In this document: piece after piece, positions 40,952-51,966 of the stretch
How positions within the stretch are numbered: the first letter of the stretch is position 1
Layout: each line of letters begins with the position of its first letter
Assembly: GCF_018847975.1 (NCBI RefSeq)
Contig: NZ_CP072597.1
Coordinates: 3,015,001 to 3,079,000, forward strand
Length of the DNA: 64,000 bases
DNA from: Lysobacter sp. K5869
GTDB lineage: Bacteria; Pseudomonadota; Gammaproteobacteria; Xanthomonadales; Xanthomonadaceae
Direction of reading: 5' to 3'
Notes under the pieces: generated by a model
What the model was told of the DNA's origin: nothing
The model's input: the letters and a program-made list of their open reading frames with translations, nothing else
Database searches by the model: none
Translations under genes and position numbers: made by a program

Positions 40952-41677
40952 TCAGTGGCTGCGGCCCTGCACCAAAGTGCCGATGTTCTCGCCGCGCAGG
41001 ATGCTCAACAGCACGCCCGGCTGGCCCATGTCGAAGATGCGCAGCGGCAGTTCGCTATCGCGCGCCAGGGCGAAGGCGGCGGTGTCCATCACCTGCAGAT
41101 CGCGGGTGATCACCTCGTCGTAGCTGAGCTTGTCGAAGCGCACCGCGTCGCTGTGCTTCTTCGGATCCTTGTCGTACACGCCGTCGACCTTGGTCGCCTT
41201 GAGCAGCAGGTCGGCGCCGATCTCGATCGCGCGCAGCGCGGCGCCCGAGTCGGTGGTGAAGAACGGGCTGCCGACGCCGGCGGCGAAGATCGCGATGCGG
41301 CCCTTTTCCAGATGGCGGATGGCGCGGCGGCGGATGTAGTCCTCGCACACGTCGTTGATCTTGATCGCGCTCATCACCCGCACCTTGGCGCCGAGCTTTT
41401 CCAGCGAATCCTGCATCGCCAGCGCGTTGATGACCGTGGCCAGCATGCCCATCTGGTCGCCGGTGACCCGGTCCATGCCGCCGGCCGCGAGGCCCGCGCC
41501 GCGGAAGATGTTGCCGCCGCCGATCACCAGCGCCACTTCGGCGCCGGCTTGTTGCACTTCGATGACCTCGCGCGCGAGCCGGCCGATGACCTTGGGGTCG
41601 ATGCCGTAATCCTCGTCCCCCATCAACGCCTCGCCGGAAAGTTTCAACAGGACACGGCGATAGGCGAGCTGGGACAT
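40952..41677 (-). CDS. pyrH: UMP kinase
   Basis: PyrH phosphorylates UMP to UDP. The 241 residues start [25 protein letters not shown] and include [43 protein letters not shown] and [18 protein letters not shown], all typical of the bacterial amino-acid-kinase-fold enzyme. The start at 41677 (MSQLAYRR) fits the family; an ATG at 41722 would add 15 residues. It is isolated from its usual neighbours tsf and frr by accessory genes on the opposite strand, and its stop converges on the M56 gene with 225 bp between. Confidence 0.96.
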   Translation of the reverse strand: MSQLAYRRVLLKLSGEALMGDEDYGIDPKVIGRLAREVIEVQQAGAEVALVIGGGNIFRGAGLAAGGMDRVTGDQMGMLATVINALAMQDSLEKLGAKVRVMSAIKINDVCEDYIRRRAIRHLEKGRIAIFAAGVGSPFFTTDSGAALRAIEIGADLLLKATKVDGVYDKDPKKHSDAVRFDKLSYDEVITRDLQVMDTAAFALARDSELPLRIFDMGQPGVLLSILRGENIGTLVQGRSH

Positions 41678-41906
41678 GAGCGATCTCGGGGGAGGCGGAA
41701 AACGGGCGGAATTGTAGCTCAAGCCCGGCGCCCGCGGCGTGCGGGAATGGGCCGCCGGCAGCGGTTCGCGGCCGCGGCGGCCGGCGCGTGCGGGCGTCGT
41801 TCAGCCCGTTGCCCAGCCTGTATGATCGCCGCCGCAGGTCCATCCAGGAACCGCCGCGGCCGGCGCCGCCCCCGGCGCGCCGCGCACTACCCAAGGAGTT
41901 GGCTAC

Positions 41907-42599
41907 GTGACGATCAAGAACCTCAACGAATTCCTCGAAAGCTCCAAGCAGAAGGATCTGAGCCCGGAGACGTTCGAGTTGGAAAGCCCGTACATGCTCG
42001 AGGTCAAGCTCGACGGCCGGGTCTGGGCCAAGGCCGGTTCGATGGTCGCCTACCGCGGCGGCGTCAAGTTCGTGCGCCAGGGGCTGATGGAGCAGGGCCT
42101 GACCAGCCTGCTGAAGAAGGCGATCAGCGGCGAAGGCACCCAGCTGATGAAGATGGAAGGACAGGGCCGCGTCTACATCGCCGACGCCGGCAAGAAGATC
42201 ACCCTGCTGCGCCTGAACGGCGAGTCGATCTTCGTCAACGGCAACGACGTGCTGGCCTTCCAGGACGGCATCCAGTCCGACATCAAGATGATGCGCAAAG
42301 TCGCCGGGATGATGTCGGGCGGCCTGTTCAACGTGAAGCTCAGCGGCGCCGGCGTGGTCGCGATCACTTCGCATTACGAGCCGCTGACCCTGGCGGTGAC
42401 CCCGGACCAGCCGGTCTTCACCGATCCCAACGCCACCGTCGCCTGGTCGGGCGGCCTGAGCCCGGACATCGTCACCGACATCTCGCTGGGCACGCTGTTC
42501 GGCCGCGGCTCGGGCGAGAGCATCCAGCTCAAGTTCGCCGGCACCGGCTGGGTGGTGGTGCAGCCGTACGAAGAGGTCTATTTCCAGCACACCGCCTGA
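41907..42599 (+). CDS. AIM24 family protein
   Basis: This 230-residue beta-rich protein has the AIM24 pattern of repeated short glycine-containing strands: YMLEVKLDGRVWAKAGSMVAYRGGVKF, GQGRVYIADAGKKITLLRLNGESIFVNGNDVLAFQ, SGGLFNVKLSGAGVVAITSHYEPLTLAV. The family is named after a yeast mitochondrial inner-membrane protein; bacterial members are of unknown role. The GTG start at 41907 has AAGGAG at 41893-41898, 8 nt upstream, which is strong support. A TATGAT at 41821 could be its -10 box, but no good -35 is seen. Confidence 0.88.
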   Translation: MTIKNLNEFLESSKQKDLSPETFELESPYMLEVKLDGRVWAKAGSMVAYRGGVKFVRQGLMEQGLTSLLKKAISGEGTQLMKMEGQGRVYIADAGKKITLLRLNGESIFVNGNDVLAFQDGIQSDIKMMRKVAGMMSGGLFNVKLSGAGVVAITSHYEPLTLAVTPDQPVFTDPNATVAWSGGLSPDIVTDISLGTLFGRGSGESIQLKFAGTGWVVVQPYEEVYFQHTA

Positions 42600-42650
42600 T
42601 CGCGGGAAACCGCGGGCGAGGATGGATTCGACGCGAAAAGGAGTTCTGCG

Positions 42651-43052
42651 ATGAAGTTCGTTGCGATGGTGGTGTGCGGCGCGTTGTTGCCGGCGGCGTT
42701 GGCGGGAGCCGCGCCGCCGCGCGCGGTGCCGGTGGAAGTCGGCGGCAGCGAGGAATGGGACGCCTGCGGCTCGATGGGGCAGGTGCGCGGGCTCAAGGCC
42801 GACGGCGACGGTTTCCTGGCCGTGCGCGCCGGGCCCGGCGCCGACTATCCGATGCTCGATAAGCTCGGCAACGGGCGCTCGGTCTATCTGTGCGGAAGCC
42901 GGGGGCGCTGGACGGCGGTGGTCTATGTGGACGCCGGCGCGGACGCCAGCGTGTGCGGCGTGAGCTCGGCCATCGCCAAGGCGCGCGTGTATCGCGGGCC
43001 GTGCAAATCCGGCTGGGTCAACACGGCCTGGATCGAAGTGGTCGCCGGCTGA
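42651..43052 (+). CDS. Secreted SH3-like small protein, copy 1
   Basis: The 133-residue protein has a signal peptide (about 1-20, MKFVAMVVCGALLPAALAGAA). The mature part contains GDGFLAVRAGPGADYPMLDKLGNGRSVYLCGSRGRWTAVVYV, which fits a bacterial SH3 domain of the kind that binds peptidoglycan stems or metals. Cys residues at about 39, 81, 102 and 117 are shared with the next gene and may form disulfides. The ribosome-binding site AAAAGGAG supports the start. A second copy follows 19 bp downstream, so this is a tandem duplication. Confidence 0.85.
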   Translation: MKFVAMVVCGALLPAALAGAAPPRAVPVEVGGSEEWDACGSMGQVRGLKADGDGFLAVRAGPGADYPMLDKLGNGRSVYLCGSRGRWTAVVYVDAGADASVCGVSSAIAKARVYRGPCKSGWVNTAWIEVVAG

Positions 43053-43071
43053 GGCGTCGAAGGAGACTGCG

Positions 43072-43473
43072 ATGAAATCGAGCAAGGCTGCGCTGCTTGC
43101 GCTGGCGTTGACGCTGTCGGTGAACTCGACGCTGGCCGCGCCGCCGCACGCGGTGCCGGTCGAGGTCGGCGGCGACGCGATCCTCGACGCCTGCGGCTCG
43201 CTGGGCCGCGTGCACGGCCTCAAGGTCGGCGGCGACGGCTTCCTGGCCGTGCGCGACGGCCCGGGTTCGGCGTATGCGATGACCGACAAGCTCAGCGAAA
43301 ACCGCGAGGTGCTGATGTGCGACCAGCGCGGCGAGTGGATCGCGGTGGTCTACAGCGATTCGAGCCTGGGCCGCTGCGGCGCGACGTCGCCGATCGCCAA
43401 GCGGCAGCCGTATCGCGGCCCGTGCAAGTCGGGCTGGGTGCACGGGAAGTGGATCGAGCTGATGGCGGGCTAA
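43072..43473 (+). CDS. Secreted SH3-like small protein, copy 2
   Basis: This is the same length (133) as copy 1 and clearly paralogous: APPHAVPVEVGGDAILDACGSLGRVHGLKVGGDGFLAVRDGPGSAYAMTDKL against the corresponding segment of copy 1, and both end with YRGPCKSGWV followed by WIE(V/L). The signal peptide is residues 1-22. The four Cys are conserved. GAAGGAG precedes the ATG. Probably co-transcribed with copy 1, ending at the terminator near 43562. No function is known beyond envelope location. Confidence 0.85.
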   Translation: MKSSKAALLALALTLSVNSTLAAPPHAVPVEVGGDAILDACGSLGRVHGLKVGGDGFLAVRDGPGSAYAMTDKLSENREVLMCDQRGEWIAVVYSDSSLGRCGATSPIAKRQPYRGPCKSGWVHGKWIELMAG

Positions 43474-43490
43474 GTCGGGCGCGTGCCGCC

Positions 43491-43516
43491 GGAAACGAGC
43501 GGAGAGCAACGAGCGG
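43491..43516. repeat. Short GAACGAG-type repeat remnant
   Basis: GGAAACGAGCGGAGAGCAACGAGC is a degenerate member of the repeat family seen at 18145, 21988 and 24468, here between the SH3-like gene and the terminator. Confidence 0.5.
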
Positions 43517-43561
43517 CGCTCCGGCTTTTTCCCGTTACTCGCGCCGCGCGTTTGCGCAAAG

Positions 43562-43591
43562 AAAAAGGCCGCGGAATCCGCGGCCTTTTTC
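43562..43591. terminator. Bidirectional terminator between SH3-like gene and tsf
   Basis: AAAAAGGCCGCGG, loop AATC, CGCGGCCTTTTTC: a stem of about 13 bp with A-run and T-run on its two sides, suited to ending the forward SH3-like transcript and the reverse tsf transcript. Confidence 0.9.
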
Positions 43592-43617
43592 GTCTAGCCC
43601 GAAGCGGGCAGGGCGGC

Positions 43618-44499
43618 TTACGCCAGACCCGCCTGCTTCATGACTTCGGCGGCGAAGTCGTCGGTCTGCTTCTCGATGCCTTCGCCCACGACCAGACGGG
43701 TCATGCTGACGACGTCGGCGCCGGCGGCCTTGACCGCCTGCTCGACGGTCTGGTCCGAGTTCAGCACGTACGGCTGGCCGTACAGGGTGACCTCGTTGAC
43801 GATCTTGGCGATCTTGCCGCTGATGATCTTCTCCAGGATGTCGGCCGGCTTGGCCTTGTCCTTCTCCGACATCTTGGCCAGCTCGATTTCCTTTTCCTTG
43901 GCCACGAACTCGGCCGGAACGTCGGAGGCCTTGATGTGCGGCGGGTTCATCGCCGCGACGTGCATCGCGATGCCGCGCGCCAGTTCGGCGTCGCCGCCCT
44001 TGAGTTCGATCAGCACGCCGATCTTGCCGCCGTGCACGTAGGCCGCGACGTTGTTGGCGCTGTCCAGACGGACCAGGCGGCGCACCTGCAGGTTCTCGCC
44101 GACCTTGGCGATGACCGCGGCGCGGGTTTCCTCGACGGTTTCGCCGGTCGGCAGCTTGGCGGCCTTCAGGGCTTCCGCGTCGGCGGCGCCGGAGGTCAGG
44201 GCGACCTGGGCGACGGCGTCGGTGAAGGCCAGGAAGTTGCTGTCCTTGGCGACGAAGTCGGTTTCCGAGTTGATCTCGACCAGCACGGCCTTGCCGCCGT
44301 CCTGGGCGACCGCGATGCGGCCTTCGGCGGCGACGCGGTCGGCCTTCTTCTCGGCCTTGACGGCGCCGGACTTGCGCAGCCACTCGACGGCGGCTTCCAG
44401 GTCGCCGTTGGTTTCGGTCAGGGCCTTCTTGCACTCCATCATGCCGGCGCCGGTGCGCTCGCGGAGTTCCTTGACCAGGGAAGCGGTGATTTCAGCCAT
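43618..44499 (-). CDS. tsf: Elongation factor Ts
   Basis: EF-Ts exchanges GDP for GTP on EF-Tu. The 293 residues include the N-terminal UBA-like part ([26 protein letters not shown]), the EF-Tu-contact motif [12 protein letters not shown] and the dimerisation core. The start at 44499 is the family start, with GAGG 9 nt before it on the coding strand; an ATG at 44577 would add 26 residues out of family. It follows rpsB, but the 278-bp gap between them contains REP halves. Confidence 0.97.
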   Translation of the reverse strand: MAEITASLVKELRERTGAGMMECKKALTETNGDLEAAVEWLRKSGAVKAEKKADRVAAEGRIAVAQDGGKAVLVEINSETDFVAKDSNFLAFTDAVAQVALTSGAADAEALKAAKLPTGETVEETRAAVIAKVGENLQVRRLVRLDSANNVAAYVHGGKIGVLIELKGGDAELARGIAMHVAAMNPPHIKASDVPAEFVAKEKEIELAKMSEKDKAKPADILEKIISGKIAKIVNEVTLYGQPYVLNSDQTVEQAVKAAGADVVSMTRLVVGEGIEKQTDDFAAEVMKQAGLA

Positions 44500-44529
44500 G
44501 AGATTACCTCGGGTATTCGTGTGGCTCGT

Positions 44530-44707
44530 CGTAGGAGCGGCGTAAGCCGCGAGGCAAGCGAAGAGGTGTGGTGCCACGAAATCGGCCGGAGCGATGATGT
44601 CCGGCCAGCCTTTCGCCTCGGGTCGCGCGCGGCCGGGGCCCGATACGGGCCGATCAGCGTCGAATGCGCGCGGAGCTTCGTTTGTCGCGGCTTACGCCGC
44701 TCCTACG
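44530..44707. repeat. Widely spaced REP halves between rpsB and tsf
   Basis: GTAGGAGCGGCGTAAGCCGC at 44531 and an inverted TCGCGGCTTACGCCGCTCCT at 44685 are complementary across about 130 bp. Both carry the same variant (GTAAG/CTTAC rather than GCAAG/CTTGC), which suggests they arose or converted together. Confidence 0.78.
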
Positions 44708-44777
44708 GGAGCGGATGCGGGTGTCGCAGCCGCGCAGTGTCGCGCGGCTGCATGACGGTGCGGCGACTGCGGGCCGA

Positions 44778-45617
<840 letters not shown>

Positions 45618-45879
45618 TGCAAAACTCCGAAGGCAGTGGAACCGGCGCCCGGATAGGTGAGGGCGCTGCGCCGCGGCGAGCCGCGGTCGCGAGGTTCCGG
45701 GGTTGGGCCTCCCTGTCGCTTCCGTGTCCGAACCGCTGCGGGGCGGAGCTTGCGGCTCCGAACCTTGGGCGGCACCCCGGCACGGGGGATGGCGGCAGGT
45801 GTGAATTCGCCGGTGACGTCCGGCGTGGACGGCTGAGATCGGGGCTCGGGAATGAGCGGTCCGGTCGCAGAGCCGCGGA
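45618..45879 (-). promoter_or_regulatory. Long untranslated leader of rpsB
   Basis: About 255 nt of transcribed leader lie between the predicted start site and the rpsB ATG, with no supported coding sequence. In E. coli the rpsB leader is the target of autogenous control by S2. A similar role here is inferred from position and length only. Confidence 0.4.
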
Positions 45880-45908
45880 ATTGTAGCCGCGGTGGGGGCT
45901 TAGGGCAA
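45880..45908 (-). promoter_or_regulatory. Strong sigma-70 promoter for rpsB-tsf
   Basis: On the reverse strand TTGCCC (45908-45903) and TACAAT (45885-45880) are separated by exactly 17 bp. Five of six -10 bases match consensus and the site lies in the gap upstream of rpsB, as expected for a ribosomal protein gene. Confidence 0.75.
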
Positions 45909-46119
45909 CTTTGCCGCTGGGCGGGCTCGCTTGGAGCGCCTAGGAGGGCTTGCGGGTCGATGATTTCGGCCCAATCGCGGCGATATCTGGGGCGAAACGG
46001 CAGCCGACGCGCCCTCATGGTCTCCGGCAAGCCTGAGATCGCTTCAATCCCCCGTCCCGGCACGCTGTGGACCGTACGGTGCGGTGATCCCGATCGCCTG
46101 AATGAGCGATAATGCCGCC

Positions 46120-46896
46120 ATGGCCATTTCCATCAAGACCCCCGAAGAGATCGAGAAGATGCGCGTCGCCGGCCGCTTGGCCGCCGAAGTGCTCCAGGTC
46201 GTCGCCCCTTACGTCAAGCCGGGCGTCAGCACCGGCGAGCTGGACCGCATCTGCTACGACCATATCGTCAACGTGCAGAAAGCGATCCCGGCCAACGTCG
46301 GCTACAAGGGATTCCCCAAGACCGTGTGCACCTCGGTCAACAACGTCATCTGCCACGGCATTCCCAGCGACGGCAAGATCCTCAAGGACGGCGACATCGT
46401 CAATATCGACGTCACCGTCATCAAGGACGGCTGGCACGGCGACACCAGCCGCATGTATTACGCCGGCACGCCCTCGGTGATGGCCAAGCGTCTGGTCGAG
46501 GTGACCCGCGAGGCGATGTTCCGCGCGATCCGCTTCGTCAAGCCCGGCGCGACGCTCGGCGACATCGGCCACATCATCCAGACCTACGCCGAAGCCGAGC
46601 GCTTCAGCGTGGTGCGCGATTACTGCGGCCACGGCATCGGCCGCGTCTACCACGAAGAACCGCAGGTGCTGCACGTGGGCCGGGCGGGCGAGGGCATCAA
46701 GCTGGTGCCCGGCATGACCTTCACCATCGAACCGATGATCAACGAAGGCACCTACCGGCATAAGACCCTGCCGGACGGTTGGACCGTGGTGACCAAGGAC
46801 CGCAAGCTGTCGGCGCAGTGGGAGCACACCGTCGCGGTGACCGAGGACGGCGTCGAAATCCTGACCCGCGTGCCCGGCGACGACAACGACCTATGA
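46120..46896 (+). CDS. map: Methionine aminopeptidase, type I
   Basis: Map removes the initiator Met from new proteins. The 258 residues start AISIKTPEEIEKMRVAGRLAAEVL, almost as E. coli Map. The metal ligands are in IVNIDVTVIKDGWHGDTSRM (two Asp), YCGHGIGRVYHEEP (His), FTIEPMIN (Glu) and QWEHTVAVTEDG (Glu). I choose 46120 by comparison with E. coli; an in-frame ATG at 46102 would add six residues. Neither has a clear ribosome-binding site. Its stop overlaps the glnD start (ATGA). Confidence 0.95.
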   Translation: MAISIKTPEEIEKMRVAGRLAAEVLQVVAPYVKPGVSTGELDRICYDHIVNVQKAIPANVGYKGFPKTVCTSVNNVICHGIPSDGKILKDGDIVNIDVTVIKDGWHGDTSRMYYAGTPSVMAKRLVEVTREAMFRAIRFVKPGATLGDIGHIIQTYAEAERFSVVRDYCGHGIGRVYHEEPQVLHVGRAGEGIKLVPGMTFTIEPMINEGTYRHKTLPDGWTVVTKDRKLSAQWEHTVAVTEDGVEILTRVPGDDNDL

Positions 46897-49561
46897 CCGG
46901 CCCCGTCGCCGACGAACGCTCGGCGACGCCCGTGGCGGCGGCCGACGCCGCCGCTGCCGCGCCCGGCAGTCCCGCCGCGATCCGCGCCGCGCTGGCGACG
47001 GTCGACGCGGCCTTGGCCGATCGCTTCGACAACGGCGGCGACGCCGACATCGACAAACTGCTGCGCGCGCGCGCCGACGCGGTCGACGCGCAAGTGCGCG
47101 CGGCGTGGCGGGCCTGCATCGCCGCCGATGCGCTGCTGTCGCTGTTCGCGGTCGGCGGTTACGGCCGCGGCGAACTGTTCCCGCAATCGGACATCGATCT
47201 GCTGGTGCTGGCCGAGCCCGAGGCACAGGCCGCGCAGGCCGAACAGCTCGGCCGTTTCTTCGCCACCTTGTGGGACGCCGGCTTGCCGGTCGGCCACGCG
47301 GTGCGTTCGGCCGCGCAATGCACCGAAGCCGGCAGCGACCTGACCGTGCTCACCGCGATGCTGGAAGCGCGCCCGATCGCCGCCGACGCGGTCGCGCGCA
47401 TGGCCCTGCAAGCGGCGATCGCGCCGGCGCAGGTGTGGCCGGCGCGCGACTTCTTCGTCGCCAAGCGCGACGAACTGCGCCAGCGCCATTCGCGTTACGG
47501 CGACACCGCCGACAACCTCGAGCCCAACCTCAAGGAAGGCCCGGGCGGCATGCGCGACGTGCAGAGCCTGCACTGGATGGCGCTGCGCATCATCGGCACG
47601 TCCGATCTGGAATCGCTGGTATCCATCGGCCAACTTGGCGCCGACGAATGGGCCACGCTGGAACGCGAGCGCCGTGCGCTGTCGCGGCTGCGCTTCGGCC
47701 TGCATCTGGTCGCGCGCAAGCGCGAGGAACGGCTGCGCTTCGATTACCAGAAAGTGCTGGCCGAGCGCCTGGGCCACGTCGACAGCGCCGATAATCTCGC
47801 CGTCGAACAGATGATGCAGGGCTTCTATCGCAGCGCCGCGCTGGTGCAGCGCATCGGCGAGCGCCTGCTGCAGCGGTTCGAGGAGCAGATCGAAGGCGAG
47901 GCCGCGCCGGTGCCGCTGGGCGCGCCGTATGAAGCCTTCGAACTGCGCCGCGACTACATCGCCGCGCGCGACGCGCACTGGCCGAACGACGCGTCCGAGG
48001 TGTTCGCGCTGTTCGCGGCCTGGGCCGCGCACGACGAAATCCGCGGCCTGCATTCGCGCACCGCGCGCGCGCTGGCCGAAGCGCTGACCCAGGTGCCGAG
48101 CTTCGAGCAGGCCGAGCCGGCGTTGCGCGAACGGTTCCTGAAAATCCTGCGCGGCCCGCATCCGGTGCACGCGCTCGAACGCATGGCCCGCCTGGGCGTG
48201 CTGGGGCGCTGGATTCCGGCGTTCTCGAAAGTCTCCGGGCGCATGCAGTTCGACCTGTTCCACGTTTACACCGTGGACCAGCACACCCTGGCGGTGCTGC
48301 GCAATCTGGCGCGCTTCGCCTCCGGCGTGGCGGACGAGCGCTTCAGCATCGCGCACGAAGTCTGGCCGCGTTTGCGCAAGCCCGAATTGCTGCTGCTGGC
48401 CGGCCTGTTCCACGACATCGCCAAGGGCCGCGGCGGCGATCATTCCGAACTCGGCGGCGACGATGCGCGCGCGTTCGGCGTCGCCATCGGGCTGAGCGAA
48501 TCCGACACCGCGCTGGTCGAGTGGCTGGTGCGCCAACATCTGTTGATGTCGGTGACCGCGCAGAAGCAGGACATCGCCGATCCCGAGGTGATCCACCGCT
48601 TCGCCAGCAAGGTCGCCGACCGCGAACACCTGGATCATCTGTACCTGCTGACCTGCGCCGATATTTCCGGCACCTCGCCCAAGCTGTGGAACGCGTGGAA
48701 GGACCGGCTGCTGGCCGATCTCTACACCGCCACCCGGTTGGCGCTGCGCCGCGGGCTGGAGCATCCGGTCGCGGGCGCCGAGCGCGCGGCCGAGACGCGC
48801 GAGGCCGCGCACGCGATGCTGGCCGCGTTCGGCGCGCGCGACGAGGACATCGCCGCGCTGTTCGCGCGCATGCCCGACATCGCGTTCCAGCGCGGACGGC
48901 CCGATCAGATCGCGTGGCAGGCGGCGTCCTTGCGCGGCGTCGCGCTCGGCGACACTCGGGTGCGCGCGCGGCCGGTCAGCGCGCACGGCGGCGCCCATGC
49001 CGGCGCGCTGGAAGTGTTCGTGCATTCGCCCGACCGCGACGGCTTGTTCGCGGCGATCGTCGCCACGCTCGACCGGCTCGGTCTGGCGATCCAGCAAGCG
49101 CGCGTGCTCGACGGCCCGCACAACGCGATCTTCGACACCTTCGAAGTGGTGCCGACCGATCCGCGCCAGCCGCCCAGCGCCGAGGACGTCGAGCGCCGGC
49201 TCGCGGCGGCGCTGGCCGGGCCGCTGGAGAAGATCCGTCCGGCGCGGCGCGCGCAGCCGCGCCATCTGCGCCACTTCCGCATCGCGCCGCAGATCGAATT
49301 TTCCGTCTACGACAAGCACGACCAGGCCAAGCCGCGCACCATGCTGAGCTTGGTCTGCACCGACCGTCCGGGCTTGCTCGCCGATGTGGCGCAGACGCTG
49401 CGCCGGCAGAAGCTGCGCGTGTACGACGCGCGCATCGCCACCTTCGGCGAGCGCGCCGAGGACGTGTTCCAGATCACCGACGAGCGCGATCTCGCGCTCG
49501 ATGCAACGCAACAGCAGGCCCTGCGCGACGCGCTGCTGGCCTGCCTCGAAGGAGAAAGCCG

Positions 49562-49565
<4 letters not shown>
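46893..49565 (+). CDS. glnD: Bifunctional uridylyltransferase/uridylyl-removing enzyme GlnD
   Basis: GlnD senses glutamine and modifies PII protein, controlling glutamine synthetase and nitrogen genes. The 890 residues comprise a nucleotidyltransferase domain ([19 protein letters not shown], about residues 86-104), a linker with [17 protein letters not shown], an HD hydrolase domain ([24 protein letters not shown], about 505-528) and two C-terminal ACT domains ([26 protein letters not shown] and [25 protein letters not shown]). The ATG at 46893 overlaps the map stop and the gene's own stop overlaps the dapD start, so map, glnD and dapD are translationally coupled. Confidence 0.96.
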
Positions 49566-50488
<923 letters not shown>

Positions 50489-50493
50489 CGGCT

Positions 50494-50955
50494 ATGGCGC
50501 TGGCGCGTGGCGTCATTTCTTCGCGGTGGACGCCTGTGTGGAAGTGGGGCGGCGTGCCGCCGCTGATCGTCTTCGTGGGAAGTCTGAGCGCATACGGTTG
50601 GCCGCCGGGAGTGGACTCGGTCGAAACTCGCGCGCTGATGGTCTGCGCTTGCGCGCTGCTTCTGGTGTTGGTGTTCATGAGTACCTGGAACGCCGCCGAC
50701 GAAGTAGTGGACGCCGGCGATCGCTTGAAGGTGCGCTTGCGCGGAGTCGAGGCCATTGTGCTGTTGGCGGACATCGAGCAGGTATCCATCCGGAACTGGA
50801 GCAATCCGGACCGGATCGTGCTGAAGCTGCGCAAGCCGGGCTGGCTGGGCGATCGGATCATGTTCATCCCGCGCGGCAATTTCTGGCTGAGCCGCTTCGG
50901 CGGCAACGGCGTCTATCTCGATTTGCGCGAGCGCATCGGGCGAGGGCGCTCATGA
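50494..50955 (+). CDS. Small membrane protein, paralogue 1
   Basis: The 153-residue protein has two N-terminal hydrophobic segments (about 18-37 and 47-64) and a soluble tail beginning ADEVVDAGDRLKVRLRGVEAIVLLADIEQVSIRNWSNPDRIVLKLRKPGWLGDRIMFIP. The tail resembles a small beta-domain, perhaps PH-like, but I cannot assign a family. It shares its plan with the gene at 51128. It starts 5 bp after the dapD stop, so it is co-transcribed with dapD. Function unknown. Confidence 0.68.
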   Translation: MALARGVISSRWTPVWKWGGVPPLIVFVGSLSAYGWPPGVDSVETRALMVCACALLLVLVFMSTWNAADEVVDAGDRLKVRLRGVEAIVLLADIEQVSIRNWSNPDRIVLKLRKPGWLGDRIMFIPRGNFWLSRFGGNGVYLDLRERIGRGRS

Positions 50956-51127
50956 GTTGCGCCAGCGTGCGGGGCGGCGAGAGCGCCTCGCGCGCACGGT
51001 GAGCCGATCTGCGGGATTATGTTCGGCGTTTACGCGGGCGCTCTCCTTTCGGCCGATCTGGGCGCGCGGATCGCCCGCCGGGTGCGTTCGCGCTGATGCG
51101 CGTTTTCCCCAACTATCCGAGTCGATC

Positions 51128-51610
51128 ATGACCACGGGCATGCGCCGAATTTCTTCGTCGATGACTTACTTCTCCAAGACGATCTTCCCGATCTTCTGGT
51201 TCGGCATCGTCGGGGTGATGTTGTTTTCCTCCTTGGCGCAACGGCCGTTCGTGTGGCAGCCGTTGATCGCGGCCGCGGCGATGATCTTGTTCGGATTGGT
51301 CATCCTCCGCTTATACGTTTGGGACTTGGCCGACGAAGTGTTCGACGGCGGCGACAAACTCGTCGTCCACAAGGGCGGACTTCAGCAGACGGTGATGTTG
51401 CGCGATGTCGTGAAGGTCCGCGTCACCCGCAACTCGAATCCGACCCGCCTGACCTTGGTCTTGCGCGCTCCGGGGAAACTCGGCGACAAGATCGTTTTTT
51501 CTCCCCCGATATCCGATTCGAGCTGGATTCCCTTCGCCCGCCACCCGCTGGCCAAGGAGCTCGAAGACCGGATCGCTCTGCTCAAGCAAGAATCGACGAG
51601 GCCGTCATGA
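51128..51610 (+). CDS. Small membrane protein, paralogue 2
   Basis: The 160-residue protein has the same layout as paralogue 1: two membrane segments (about 19-37 and 43-63), then [60 protein letters not shown]. The pairs ADEVxDxGDxL, SNPxRxxLxLRxPGxLGDxIxFxP are shared. I place the start at 51128 (MTTGMRR), just before the first hydrophobic segment. The stop overlaps the start of yffB (ATGA). The two paralogues are an insertion into the usual dapD-yffB-dapE order, and their function is unknown. Confidence 0.68.
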   Translation: MTTGMRRISSSMTYFSKTIFPIFWFGIVGVMLFSSLAQRPFVWQPLIAAAAMILFGLVILRLYVWDLADEVFDGGDKLVVHKGGLQQTVMLRDVVKVRVTRNSNPTRLTLVLRAPGKLGDKIVFSPPISDSSWIPFARHPLAKELEDRIALLKQESTRPS

Positions 51611-51966
51611 CCACGCTGTACGGATTGAACAACTGCGACACCTGCAAGAAAGCCCGCAAGTGGCTCGACCGCTTCGGCGTCGCCCATGCGTTCGTGGACT
51701 ACCGCGACCACCGCCAATCGCCGGAAACGCTGATCGAGTGGAAGGACCAGCTCGGCGGCTGGGAGGCCTTGATCAACAAGTCCTCGACCACCTGGCGCAC
51801 GCTGCCGCCGAACCGCAAGGAGCCGGCCTCGGACGCGGAGTGGAAGCTGTTGCTGAAGGAATATCCGCAACTGATCCGCCGGCCGGTGGTGGTCACCGAC
51901 GACGGCAAGGTGACGCAAGGCTTCAGCGACAACGGCTTCAAGCAGCGCTTCGGGATCGGCTCGTGA
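51607..51966 (+). CDS. yffB: ArsC/Spx-family protein (YffB-like)
   Basis: The 119-residue thioredoxin-fold protein begins [33 protein letters not shown], with a CxxC pair at residues 10 and 13, and has [14 protein letters not shown] and [18 protein letters not shown], all typical of the ArsC/Spx superfamily. In E. coli yffB is also next to dapE, which favours this name. The family is related to arsenate reductase, but YffB homologues are not known to reduce arsenate; a glutathione- or thiol-linked role is conjectural. It overlaps both neighbours by 4 bp. Confidence 0.88.
   Translation: MTTLYGLNNCDTCKKARKWLDRFGVAHAFVDYRDHRQSPETLIEWKDQLGGWEALINKSSTTWRTLPPNRKEPASDAEWKLLLKEYPQLIRRPVVVTDDGKVTQGFSDNGFKQRFGIGS

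Noticed and set aside
41800..41826. Promoter for the AIM24 gene (TATGAT at 41821)
   Set aside because: The -10 box is good, but the nearest -35 candidate (TTCAGC) is only 15 bp away, so I did not list it as a feature.
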